Positions 33,813 through 42,902 of a stretch of DNA of 64,000 nt are shown piece after piece. The number at the start of each line of letters is the position of its first letter. The stretch's first letter is position 1. The notes beneath the pieces were generated by a model, which was not told where the DNA came from, searched no databases, and saw only the letters and a list, made by a program, of their open reading frames with translations. A program made the position numbers and the translations under genes. This DNA comes from Posidoniimonas corsicana (GTDB taxonomy: Bacteria > Planctomycetota > Planctomycetia > Pirellulales > Lacipirellulaceae), in assembly GCF_007859765.1 (NCBI RefSeq), contig NZ_SIHJ01000001.1, positions 1,756,067 to 1,820,066 of the forward strand, given 5' to 3'.

Positions 33813-35357
33813 CTACTTGAGGGTGAGCACCACGACCGAGTGCGCCGGGATCGCCGCCTCGAGCGTGGCGCCGGACAGCTTCGCGTTGTCGAACCCGGAC
33901 GGCTCAACCGAGTTGGGCGCGTCGAACGTGTTGTGCGCGTCGAGCTGGTTGGCGGTGAGGATCCGACCCGTAACCGACTCGGCCTCGGAGCCCTTGAGGT
34001 CGATCTTCAGGTCCATCTCCTCGGTGGCGTGGGCGTTGACGATCGAGATATTGACCTCGCCGGCCTCGTTCTTCGACGCCGACACGCTGAGCGCCGGCAG
34101 CGAGTGGTCGCCGAAGGCGTACTCGGGCGACTCGACGTCCAGCGGCAGCCGCGTGGCGTCCTGGTGGACGCGGTACATCTCGAACAGGTGGTAGCTGGGC
34201 GTCGGCAGCATCTTGTCGCCCTCGGTGAGGATCATCGCCTGCAGCACGTTGACCACCTGGGCGATGTTGGCCATGCGGACGCGGTCGTTGTGCTCGTGGA
34301 AGATGTGCAGCGTGATGCCAGCCAGCAGCGCGTCGCGGAGCGAGTTCTGCTGGTAGAGCGCGTAGCCGGGCGTGCCGGGCTCGTTCTGGTACCAGGCGCC
34401 CCACTCGTCGACGAACAGGCCGATGCGGTTGCGGGGGTCGATCTTGTCGAGCGACGCCTCGGCGTTGCCGATGGCGGTGCGCATCCGCAGGCACTCGCTG
34501 AGGACCGCCGCCCACTCTTCCTCGCCGAAGCCGGTCGCGACGGTCTTGTTCGCCCACGCCGGGTAGACCGTGTAATAGTGCAGCGAGATGGCCGGCATCC
34601 GGCGGCCGATCCGCTCGGTCATCACCCGGGTCCAGTTGGCGTCGAGCCCGTTGGCGCCGCAGGCGACCAGCGTCATGCGGTTGCCGCTGAAGCTGCGGCA
34701 GTAGGTGGAGTAGCGGCGGTAGAGGTCGGCGTAGTACTCCGGCCGCATGTTGCCGCCGCAGCCCCAGTTCTCGTTGCCGACGCCGAAGTAGGGCACCTTC
34801 CACGGTTCTTCGCGGCCGTTCTTGCGGCGCAGGTTGGCCAGCTCGCTGTCGCCGTCGAAGGTCATGTACTCGATCCAGTCACGCATCTCCTGGGGCGTGC
34901 CGCTGCCGACGTTGCCGGCCAGGTAGGGCTCGGTGTCGAGCAGCTCACACAGGTTGAGGAACTCGTGCGTGCCGAACTCGTTGGTGTCGATCACCTGGCC
35001 CCAGTGCATGTTGATCCGCTTGGGGCGCTTGTCCTGGGGGCCGATGCCGTCACGCCAGTGGTAGTCGTCGGCGAAGCAGCCGCCGGGCCACCGCAGGTTG
35101 GGGATGCTCAGGTTCTTGAGCGCCGTGACGACGTCGTTGCGGGCGCCGTCGGTGTTGGGGATGGGCGAATCGGGGCCGACCCAGATGCCGTCGTAGATGC
35201 AGCGTCCCAGGTGCTCCGCGAAGTGGCCGTAGATGTGGCGGTTGATCCTGCCGGCGTCCTGATCCACGTTCACGACCGCCGTCGCCTCGCCCGCGAGGGT
35301 GGGGGCCGCGGTCAGGCAGAGCAGGGCAACAGAGAAGAGACGAATGCAGCGAGGCAT
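33813..35357 (-). CDS. GH51 alpha-L-arabinofuranosidase
   Basis: A 514-residue secreted enzyme. The start MPRCIRLFSVALLCL at 35357 gives a signal peptide ending near TLAGEA; a longer frame to 35447 would place it behind a hydrophilic arginine-rich stretch. GH51 enzymes release terminal alpha-L-arabinofuranose with retention. The N-terminus has the family's GHFAEHLGRCIYDGIWVG. The acid/base Glu196 is in GVGNENWGCGG and the nucleophile is Glu318 in FVDEWGAWYQ. The C-terminal beta domain ends VLTLK. It heads a minus-strand operon with the GH43-like gene. Export is unusual compared with the many cytoplasmic GH51 enzymes, and suggests action on intact polysaccharide outside the cytoplasm. Confidence 0.93.
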   Translation of the reverse strand: MPRCIRLFSVALLCLTAAPTLAGEATAVVNVDQDAGRINRHIYGHFAEHLGRCIYDGIWVGPDSPIPNTDGARNDVVTALKNLSIPNLRWPGGCFADDYHWRDGIGPQDKRPKRINMHWGQVIDTNEFGTHEFLNLCELLDTEPYLAGNVGSGTPQEMRDWIEYMTFDGDSELANLRRKNGREEPWKVPYFGVGNENWGCGGNMRPEYYADLYRRYSTYCRSFSGNRMTLVACGANGLDANWTRVMTERIGRRMPAISLHYYTVYPAWANKTVATGFGEEEWAAVLSECLRMRTAIGNAEASLDKIDPRNRIGLFVDEWGAWYQNEPGTPGYALYQQNSLRDALLAGITLHIFHEHNDRVRMANIAQVVNVLQAMILTEGDKMLPTPSYHLFEMYRVHQDATRLPLDVESPEYAFGDHSLPALSVSASKNEAGEVNISIVNAHATEEMDLKIDLKGSEAESVTGRILTANQLDAHNTFDAPNSVEPSGFDNAKLSGATLEAAIPAHSVVVLTLK

Positions 35358-35418
35358 AGGGCGATCGGGGCGCGAGGAGTACGGAAAAGGTAACAAAAAT
35401 TTAGACAAGCGAACCCCG

Positions 35419-35424
35419 ATTGTA
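35419..35424 (-). promoter_or_regulatory. Possible -10 box for the GH51 operon
   Basis: On the minus strand TACAAT lies 62 bases before the GH51 start at 35357. No convincing -35 is present. It is in the 123-base spacer after hemB. Confidence 0.4.
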
Positions 35425-35480
35425 GCACGCCGGGCGGCCGCACGCACACGGGGCGGCGGCGCTGGGGTTGCGGTCGGCCG

Positions 35481-36515
<1,035 letters not shown>

Positions 36516-36538
36516 CTACTCGGTCGGATCAGCCTTCC

Positions 36539-36544
36539 ATTATC
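36539..36544 (-). promoter_or_regulatory. Possible -10 box for hemB
   Basis: On the minus strand GATAAT lies about 39 bases before the hemB ATG. The whole divergent spacer to the next gene is 97 bases, so the two promoters must overlap or lie close together. Confidence 0.4.
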
Positions 36545-36597
36545 TGCCCGCCCGACGCAAAATCTACTGCTCACCCGACCTGTCCGCCCCCCACCGC

Positions 36598-37038
36598 ATG
36601 TCCGACACCCCCAAGCCGCCGCCCAAGATCTCTGTCGGCCCATTCGATTTCACGTCGGTCGGCGTGCGGATCACTGGCAAGCCCTCGCTCGACGCGTGGA
36701 AGGGTCCGCTGCAGTTTGCGCTGTGGTGCCAACGGGCCGGGCCGTGGTGGATCGGCGACCTGTTGAACGCCGGCGAGGACGGCTTCGGCGAGACCTTCTC
36801 GCAGATGTGCGAGGGCGCGATCTCGCCGGAGATGATCAACCGCTACGCCTCGGTGGCGCGGCGAGTGCCGATCCGCAACCGGCTGGCGTCGCAGTCGTGG
36901 AGCGCGCACGCCGCGGTGGCGCGACTGGACGGGCCGCTGCAGCTGCGGTTCCTGAAGCAGGCGGAGAAGGAGGGCTGGTCCAGCGAGGAGCTGCGGGTGA
37001 AGGTCCGCGACTACATGCGCCGCCGCGGTGCGGGCTAA
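36598..37038 (+). CDS. Small uncharacterised protein resembling phage-borne DNA-binding family
   Basis: A 146-residue protein starting MSDTPKPPPK; the upstream frame from 36508 lies in the hemB promoter and is unlikely. The segments WCQRAGPWWIGDLLNAGED, ASVARRVPIRNRLASQSWSA and KQAEKEGWSSEELRVKVRDY recall a family carried by phages and plasmids in which a WWIGDWLN-type motif is followed by a ParB/KorB-like helical region with SWSHH and EGWSVRELR. I know no name or reaction for it. It is likely a helical DNA-binding or partition-like protein (inference). It is followed closely by the kinase pair on the opposite strand, 27 bases away. Confidence 0.6.
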   Translation: MSDTPKPPPKISVGPFDFTSVGVRITGKPSLDAWKGPLQFALWCQRAGPWWIGDLLNAGEDGFGETFSQMCEGAISPEMINRYASVARRVPIRNRLASQSWSAHAAVARLDGPLQLRFLKQAEKEGWSSEELRVKVRDYMRRRGAG

Positions 37039-37065
37039 GGTGCTGCGCCGTGGAGCGGGGCGGGG

Positions 37066-38061
37066 TCAGCCGCGCGACGCGACAAAGGCGAGGACCGCCG
37101 CGACAACCAGGATGGCCGCGGTGGCCAGCAGCCGGCCGCTGGAGACCTTCTTCTCCTCTGGGGCGGCGTTGGCCTTGAGCCGTTCGGTCAGATTCGGCTC
37201 TGGCGGTGCGGGTTCGTCAGCCGCCGCGGCGGGCAGTTGCACGTCGCGTCCCTCGACGATGGCGAGCAGCGCGTCGCGGGCCTGCTCGGCGGTGGGGCGG
37301 TCGGCGGCGTCCTTAGCAAGCAGCCGGCCGGTCAGTTCCTCTAGCGCCGGCGGGCAGTTGGGGCACCGCAGCGCGAGGCTTGGCGGCGCGGTGAACAGGT
37401 GGTGCTCGAAGATCTCGACCACCGTGTTGCCGCTGAAGGGGCAGTCGTTGGTGGTCATCATGTGCAGCAGGCACCCCACCGCGTACATGTCGACGGCGCC
37501 GGTCAGCTCGTCCTCGCCGCGGACCTGTTCGGGGGCCATGTAGCGGCAGGTGCCGACCGTCTGCCCGGCGATGGTCAGGCGGTGGCGCTCGTTGTCGCGG
37601 GCGAGGCCGAAGTCGCCCACCTTCACGTGCCCGTCGGCGGTGAGGAACAGGTTGGCCGGCTTGAGGTCGCGGTGCACGACGCCGCGGCTGTGCGCGTGGG
37701 CGAGGGCGTCGCACGTCTGGGCGGCGACCTCGCACGCCTCGCGCCACGGGAGCGACCCCCCGTCGGCCAGCACGTCGTCCAGCGTGCCGCTGTCGACCAG
37801 CTCCATGGCGAAGTAGATCTGCCCGTCGTGGATGCCGCAGTCGTGGAAGTGGACGATGCCGGGGTGGTCGAGCTTCTGTGCGACAGTCGCCTCGCGGACA
37901 AACCGCTGCTGCATCTCCTCCTCGCAGGCCACCGAGTCGACCAGCAGCTTGAGGGCCACGCGCTGGTCGGTTTCGACGTGCCGCGCGTGGTACGCGACGC
38001 CCGCCGCGCCCTCGCCGAGCCTGTCTAGCAATTCGTAGTCGCCGATCTGCCGCTGCGTCAT
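37066..38061 (-). CDS. Serine/threonine protein kinase with C-terminal membrane anchor
   Basis: A 331-residue Hanks-type kinase starting MTQRQIGDYELLDRLGEG. Key residues are present: glycine loop LGEGAAG, VALKLL lysine, HRDLKPAN catalytic loop, KVGDFGLARD metal site, and YMAPEQ activation segment end. After about residue 262 comes a linker rich in Ala and Pro and one membrane helix (LLATAAILVVAAVLAFVA) that puts the kinase in the cytoplasm and only a few residues outside. It is the second gene of a tandem kinase pair, 55 bases after the first. No sensor domain is visible on the outside, so the cue would come from within the cell. Substrates are unknown. Confidence 0.92.
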   Translation of the reverse strand: MTQRQIGDYELLDRLGEGAAGVAYHARHVETDQRVALKLLVDSVACEEEMQQRFVREATVAQKLDHPGIVHFHDCGIHDGQIYFAMELVDSGTLDDVLADGGSLPWREACEVAAQTCDALAHAHSRGVVHRDLKPANLFLTADGHVKVGDFGLARDNERHRLTIAGQTVGTCRYMAPEQVRGEDELTGAVDMYAVGCLLHMMTTNDCPFSGNTVVEIFEHHLFTAPPSLALRCPNCPPALEELTGRLLAKDAADRPTAEQARDALLAIVEGRDVQLPAAAADEPAPPEPNLTERLKANAAPEEKKVSSGRLLATAAILVVAAVLAFVASRG

Positions 38062-38116
38062 GGGGGAGCCTTGCAGCCGGGGTGCTTCCGGGGCGAACGC
38101 CCGGGTGGTGCGGCTA

Positions 38117-39052
38117 TTAGAGCGTGGTGTCAAACTTTGTGGAATCGGAGATCATCTCGATCGAGAGCTCGTCGATGGTCTCTTTGCCCGGCGCCGAAGG
38201 CTTGGGGCGCGGGTCGCGTTGCTCGCCCTCGCCCCCGGCCCGCAGGATGCCGAGCAGCGCCGCGGCCACCTGCTGCGCGTCCTTGGGCCGGCCGGCCGGG
38301 GCCTTCGCGACCAGGCTCGCCACCAGGGCGTCCAGCTCGGGCGGGCAGTCCTGGCTGTGCTCGGCCAGGCGGGGCGGCTCGCCCGAGAGGTGGGCCTCGA
38401 ACACCTCGGTGTGCGTCGAGCCGTCGAACATCGGCGCGCCGACCACCATCTGGTAGAGGATGGCGCCCAGCGAGTAGAGGTCGACGCTGCCGGTCAGCGG
38501 GTCCTCGCAGCGGATCTGCTCGGGCGCCATGTAGCGGCAGGTGCCGATGGCGGCCGCCTCGAGCGTCAGGCGGTGGCGGTTGAGGTCGCGGGCGAGGCCG
38601 AAGTCGCCGATCTTGACGCGGCCGTCGTTGGCCAGGAACACGTTGGCAGGCTTCAGGTCGCGGTGGATGATGCCGTGGGAGTGCGCGTGGGCCAGGCCCT
38701 CGCTGACCTGCCCCGCCACCTTCACGGCGGTCCGCCAGGGGAACTTGCCGTAATGCTTTAGCGCGGACTTGAGCGAGCCGCACTCGACCAGCTCCATCAC
38801 GATGAACAGCTCGTCGTCGTCGATCCCGCACTCAACGAACCGCACGATGTTCGGGTGGTCGAGCTTCTGCAGCACGACCGCCTCGCGGACAAAGCGTTTC
38901 TGGATCGACGGCTTCTCGGCCTCCTCGGGGTGGAGGACCTTCATGGCGTACTTGTCGCCCGACTCGACGCTGCGGACCAGGTGCACAGCGCCCGCCGCGC
39001 CCTGGCCCAGGGTGTGGACGACCTCGTAGCCGCCGATGGTGTGTGCCGCCAT
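38117..39052 (-). CDS. Serine/threonine protein kinase, soluble
   Basis: A 311-residue kinase starting MAAHTIGGYEVVHTLGQG. The catalytic set is intact: LGQGAAG glycine loop, YAMKVL lysine, HRDLKPAN, KIGDFGLARD and YMAPEQ. Residues about 270-311 are a short acidic and hydrophilic tail ending in TTL; no membrane helix is present. The sequence tracks the neighbour at 37066 almost block for block (VLQKLDHPNIVRF against VAQKLDHPGIVHF), so the pair arose by tandem duplication. One member kept a membrane anchor and the other lost it or never had one. It is the first gene of the operon, with a TATAAC -10 box at 39101-39106 on the minus strand. Confidence 0.92.
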   Translation of the reverse strand: MAAHTIGGYEVVHTLGQGAAGAVHLVRSVESGDKYAMKVLHPEEAEKPSIQKRFVREAVVLQKLDHPNIVRFVECGIDDDELFIVMELVECGSLKSALKHYGKFPWRTAVKVAGQVSEGLAHAHSHGIIHRDLKPANVFLANDGRVKIGDFGLARDLNRHRLTLEAAAIGTCRYMAPEQIRCEDPLTGSVDLYSLGAILYQMVVGAPMFDGSTHTEVFEAHLSGEPPRLAEHSQDCPPELDALVASLVAKAPAGRPKDAQQVAAALLGILRAGGEGEQRDPRPKPSAPGKETIDELSIEMISDSTKFDTTL

Positions 39053-39100
39053 GTGCGCCCCTGCGTGAATCGAGTGGGCGGCGCGTCGGCCGCCGGGTCC

Positions 39101-39130
39101 GTTATACCCGGCGGGAGTCGGCGGCGGCAA
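39101..39130 (-). promoter_or_regulatory. Probable sigma-70 promoter for the kinase pair
   Basis: Read on the minus strand, TTGCCG (39130-39125) and TATAAC (39106-39101) are 18 bases apart, and the ATG of the first kinase is about 49 bases on. This is one of the few places in the window where both promoter elements are visible. Confidence 0.45.
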
Positions 39131-39141
39131 ATCGGCTGGGC

Positions 39142-40776
39142 TCAGATGAACACGGGAGTGAACTCAAACCGTCCGCCGTCGAACAGGCCTTTGTCGCTCA
39201 GCTTCAGCGCCGGGATGACCAGCAGGGCCATGAACGAGAGCGTCATGTAGGGCGCCCGTAGCGGCGACCCCCACGACTTCACCAGCGCGTCCAGCCGCCC
39301 GTAGGCCTCGCCGACCGTCTGGCAGTCGCCGGTGGCCATCAGGCCGGCAACCGGCAGCGGCTGCGACGCCTGCTGGTCGTCCGCCAGGCAGGCGGCGCTC
39401 AGCCCGCCGCCGTCCCGCATGACCAGGTTGATGGCCGCGGCGAGGTCGTCGTCGCTGACGCCCACGGCGATCACGTTGTGAGAGTCGTGCGCGACGCTCG
39501 AGGCGATCGCGCCCCGCGTGAGCCCAAAGTTCTTCACGAACGCTACCGCCGGGTCGGCCCGGGCGTAGCGGTTCACGACCACCATCTTCAGCACGTCCGA
39601 GTCGGCGTCGGAAACCACGGCGCCGTCGACCACGCGGGCGGGCGCTTCGACGCAGCCGGTCACGAGCTGCCCGTCGACGGCGTCGATCACGCGGATGGCG
39701 GCCCCCTCGGCGGGCAGTCGCAGCTCGGCGGCCGTCACCTCGCGGGCCTCGAACCGGTTGACGACCTCCACCGGCGGGCTCGGCAGCTTGGTCGAACCGG
39801 CCTGGGCGACCAGCCCGCCGTCGATCCACGTGCGTAGCACGCCGAACGTGGTGAGCGAGTCGACCTCGATGAAGTCCGCCGGGTCGCCGACGCGCAGCTG
39901 GCCCAAGTCCAGCGAGTAGTGCTCGACCGGGGTCACGCAGGCCGCACGCAGCGCGTCGTACGCGTCCACGCCGCCGGCCACGGCCCGCGCGACCAGCTTG
40001 TTGATGTGCCCCAGCAGCAGCTCGTCGGGGTGCTTGTCGTCGCTGCAGAGCATGGTCATGCCGGGGTGCTCGCCGATCAGCGTGTAGAGCGCGTCGAAGT
40101 TGCGGGCGGCGGAGCCCTCGCGGATCGAGATCTTGCAGCCGGCCGCCAGCTTGTCGAGCGCCTCCTCCTTGGTGAAGCACTCGTGGTCGGTGGTGATGCC
40201 GGCGGCGATGTACCGCGCAGCGTCGTCGCCGCGGAGGCCGGGCGCGTGCCCGTCGACCGGCTTGCCGCGGGACTTGGCGGCGGCGATCTTCGCCAGGCAG
40301 TCCGGGTCGCCGTTCAGCACGCCCGGGAAGTTCATCATCTCGCTGAGGTACGGGATGCGGGGGTCGTCGAGCAGCTGCTCCACCTCCTCGACCGTGATCG
40401 CGGCGCCGGCGGTCTCGAAGGTGGTGGCCGGCACACAGCTCGGGGCGCCGAAGTAGAACTTGAACGGCGACTGCTGCGCGTTGTCCAGCATGTACTGCAC
40501 GCCTGCCACGCCCAGCACGTTGCCGATCTCGTGCGGGTCGCTCACCGTGGCCACCGTGCCGTGCACCACCGCCGCCCGGGCGAACTCGGTCGGCACGAGC
40601 ATCGAGCTCTCCACGTGCACGTGCGCGTCGACAAAGCCAGGCATGAGGTATGTGGGCGGGGCGTCGGGCGTGTCGGTAATCTGGGCGATCCGGCCGCCCT
40701 CGACCCGCACGGTCACGGGTCGCGTGCGGCGCCCGGGGATATCGACCAACTGCCCTTGGACCTCGAAGTCTGCCAT
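39142..40776 (-). CDS. ade: Adenine deaminase
   Basis: A 544-residue amidohydrolase starting MADFEVQGQLVDIPGR; the ATG at 40776 is chosen over a longer frame because the family starts at this beta strand. Bacterial adenine deaminase (Ade/YicP) converts adenine to hypoxanthine and ammonia in purine salvage, using a binuclear metal site. Visible are PGFVDAHVHVESSMLVP, TVATVSDPHEIGNVLG, LCSDDKHPDE and the C-terminal block SHNVIAVGVSDDDLA and VMRDGGGL, typical of Ade and not of adenosine deaminase. Hypoxanthine made here would suit hpt at 63052 in the same window. It is divergent from the outer-membrane protein gene at 41052. Confidence 0.93.
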   Translation of the reverse strand: MADFEVQGQLVDIPGRRTRPVTVRVEGGRIAQITDTPDAPPTYLMPGFVDAHVHVESSMLVPTEFARAAVVHGTVATVSDPHEIGNVLGVAGVQYMLDNAQQSPFKFYFGAPSCVPATTFETAGAAITVEEVEQLLDDPRIPYLSEMMNFPGVLNGDPDCLAKIAAAKSRGKPVDGHAPGLRGDDAARYIAAGITTDHECFTKEEALDKLAAGCKISIREGSAARNFDALYTLIGEHPGMTMLCSDDKHPDELLLGHINKLVARAVAGGVDAYDALRAACVTPVEHYSLDLGQLRVGDPADFIEVDSLTTFGVLRTWIDGGLVAQAGSTKLPSPPVEVVNRFEAREVTAAELRLPAEGAAIRVIDAVDGQLVTGCVEAPARVVDGAVVSDADSDVLKMVVVNRYARADPAVAFVKNFGLTRGAIASSVAHDSHNVIAVGVSDDDLAAAINLVMRDGGGLSAACLADDQQASQPLPVAGLMATGDCQTVGEAYGRLDALVKSWGSPLRAPYMTLSFMALLVIPALKLSDKGLFDGGRFEFTPVFI

Positions 40777-41051
40777 CGTCGCCGCCGCTGTGAGTAAGGT
40801 TGGGGAAGCCGCTGGGGAGCGGGCAATATGGCGGAATTGCGGCGACGCGTCGACCCGCGGGCGCCAGCAGCCGCGCGCGGCCGGCACGGGGGCGTTTGGA
40901 AAACTTTTTGGGTTACGACGACTTTTTGGAAAGGGCCGACCACGCCCGGGTCGATACCAATGCCAAGCAGTGTTCCAGGGGGGCCTGGCGCATCGCGACA
41001 CGCAGCTGCTGCGCAGTCCGATCGCCGCATGACCGTCCCCGAGGAATCACC

Positions 41052-42512
41052 ATGCGTGCCCGAATCGCTTTAGCATTCATCGTTCTCTTTGCTAGCATCC
41101 AGCCCGCCCGAGCCGAGCTCGTGTGGCAGGGCCAGGGTCAGGGCGTCGCCGCCGAGTCGTCGGCCGGCGCGGCCCGCTCGACCGCCCGCTTCCAGCGGCC
41201 GTCGATCGCCCAGCGGGCGAAGCGGGCGTCCGCTCAGGAGCCGGCTCAGCTCCCGGCCGCCGAGGCCACGCCGATCGCGGCCACCAACCAGCGGCAGGCG
41301 GCGTCGCGCGAGCTACCCACCGGCCAGCAGGGCCAGGTGGGCTACGTCTCGCAGGCCAGCCACACCCGCCGCACCGCGGCCCGCGTGATGCAGACCGCCG
41401 AAGAGAGCATCATGGCGCCCCGACCGGACGGCGCCTCGGCGCCGGTGTACGAATCGACCGAGCCGTACGACCCGGGCGTGCAGATGTTCTCCGACTCGTC
41501 CTGTGCCTGCGGCTGCGGCGACCCCGGTTGTGGGTTCGCCGAACCGGGCTGCGGCTTCGTGGAGCCCGGGTGCGGGTGCGTCGACGGCTGCTGCGACATG
41601 CCGAGCTGCGGCTACCCCACCGACGACTGCTGCTGCGGCGAGGTGGGTTGCGGCGGCGGCTGCTGCGACCCGGTGCTGGGCAACTGCGTCGAACGCGGCG
41701 CCATCCCGCTGTGCATCTACATCCCGCCGATCAAGGAGTTCACGTTCTTCACCGGCGTGCACGGCTTCAAGGGGCCGCTGGACGAGTACCGCGACCGCGG
41801 CAACTTCGGCATCCACGGCGGCCTGAACCTGGGCGGCAAGATGGCCTGGATCCCCTGGCCGGGCCTCGGCTACCAGGTGGGCTACCAGGCGGTCGGCAGC
41901 CAGTTCCACGGCAGCTCGGAGAACCCGCTGTACGACGACTCGCACACGCAGCACTTCCTGACCGCGGGCCTGTTCCGCCGCAACAAGGTTGGTTTCCAGT
42001 ACGGCGTGGTGTACGACATGATGCGTGACGAGCGGATCGAGTCGGTCAGCTTCCACCAGGTCCGCGGCCAGATCAGCGTGATCAACCCGAAGTGCCACGA
42101 GCTGGGCTTCAAGTTCGCCGTCGGCAGCGACAGCCAGGAGATGACCGGCGTGGTCGGCACCGTGGGCCAGACGCGCACCTACCAGCCGATCGACCAGTAC
42201 CTCGGCTTCTGGAAGTACCACGCCTGTGCCGGCGGCGAGTTCAGCCTGTACGCGGGCGGCGGCGGCGGCTACGGGATCTTCGGCGGCGAGATCTTCGCGC
42301 CGCTCAACCACACGTGGTCGCTGCAGACCGGCTTCACCTACCTCTCGCCGGGCGGCTCGGGCCAGTCGGCGGCCGAGGAGGAAGGCTGGAACCTGGGCCT
42401 GAACCTGGTGTGGCACTACGGCCACTCCGCCAAGCGTTGGTACAAGAGCCCGTGGCGTCCGATGTTCAGCGTGGCCGACAACGGCTCGTTCTTTGTCGAC
42501 GACGACGATTGA
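41052..42512 (+). CDS. Cysteine-rich outer-membrane beta-barrel protein of planctomycete type
   Basis: A 486-residue protein with signal peptide IALAFIVLFASIQPARA and GAGGAA as ribosome binding site at 41041-41046. A low-complexity region rich in Ala, Gln and Arg (residues about 35-140) comes first. Residues about 150-215 hold about 22 cysteines in repeats such as DPGCGFAEPGCGFVEPGCG and DDCCCGEVGCGGGCC. The rest, with HGGLNLGGKMAWIPWPGLGY, GFQYGVVYDMM and TWSLQTGFTYLSPG, looks like the beta strands of an outer-membrane barrel shared by many planctomycete surface proteins. It ends in aspartates. The cysteine cluster may cross-link the protein to the cell wall or bind metal; neither is shown. 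Confidence 0.78.
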   Translation: MRARIALAFIVLFASIQPARAELVWQGQGQGVAAESSAGAARSTARFQRPSIAQRAKRASAQEPAQLPAAEATPIAATNQRQAASRELPTGQQGQVGYVSQASHTRRTAARVMQTAEESIMAPRPDGASAPVYESTEPYDPGVQMFSDSSCACGCGDPGCGFAEPGCGFVEPGCGCVDGCCDMPSCGYPTDDCCCGEVGCGGGCCDPVLGNCVERGAIPLCIYIPPIKEFTFFTGVHGFKGPLDEYRDRGNFGIHGGLNLGGKMAWIPWPGLGYQVGYQAVGSQFHGSSENPLYDDSHTQHFLTAGLFRRNKVGFQYGVVYDMMRDERIESVSFHQVRGQISVINPKCHELGFKFAVGSDSQEMTGVVGTVGQTRTYQPIDQYLGFWKYHACAGGEFSLYAGGGGGYGIFGGEIFAPLNHTWSLQTGFTYLSPGGSGQSAAEEEGWNLGLNLVWHYGHSAKRWYKSPWRPMFSVADNGSFFVDDDD

Positions 42513-42553
42513 TCCCGACGGCGACCTGCCAGCCGTCGCTGATCGACCGAAGA

Positions 42554-42581
42554 GCCCACCCCGCGAGGGGTGGGCTTTTTT
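42554..42581 (+). terminator. Intrinsic terminator after the cysteine-rich protein
   Basis: GCCCACCCC at 42554-42562 pairs with GGGGTGGGC at 42567-42575 around a GCGA loop and is followed by six T residues. It is 41 bases after the stop. The stem also belongs to a repeat family seen at 49531 and 59461. Confidence 0.85.
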
Positions 42582-42732
42582 CGTTTGCGGCGCCCGATTG
42601 TTGCTGAAACCGGCCACCCCGCGCGGTCCAATGGTTGCTGACCATGGGTGTGCCGCCATTTGGAACGCCCGCGGTTCGCTGCGCCGCGTCTGGATCGGTT
42701 GGCTGGGGTGTCCGATCCGCCCCACCCAAAAC

Positions 42733-42873
42733 GGACAAAACCCCCGCCGCCTTGTCTGGGAGGATTGTCGCAAGCGAATAATTGCAAAGCACTTACGAAC
42801 GATCTGGGCAGCGGTGTGCCCCGGGTTTTGTCCCCTTCGCTCGTGTTTTTGGACAAAACAGAACGGACAAAAC
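42733..42873. repeat. GGACAAAAC repeat cluster
   Basis: The 9-mer GGACAAAAC occurs at 42733-42741, 42851-42859 and 42865-42873, and its complement GTTTTGTCC at 42825-42833. The inverted copies at 42825 and 42851 can form a hairpin with a 17-base loop. The rest of the convergent spacer 42582-42902 shows no gene. Purpose unknown; a regulator site or an end-of-transcript structure for the minus-strand gene is possible. Confidence 0.5.
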
Positions 42874-42902
42874 GCCCGGCTGCCAATTCCGAGGAGACGC
42901 GG

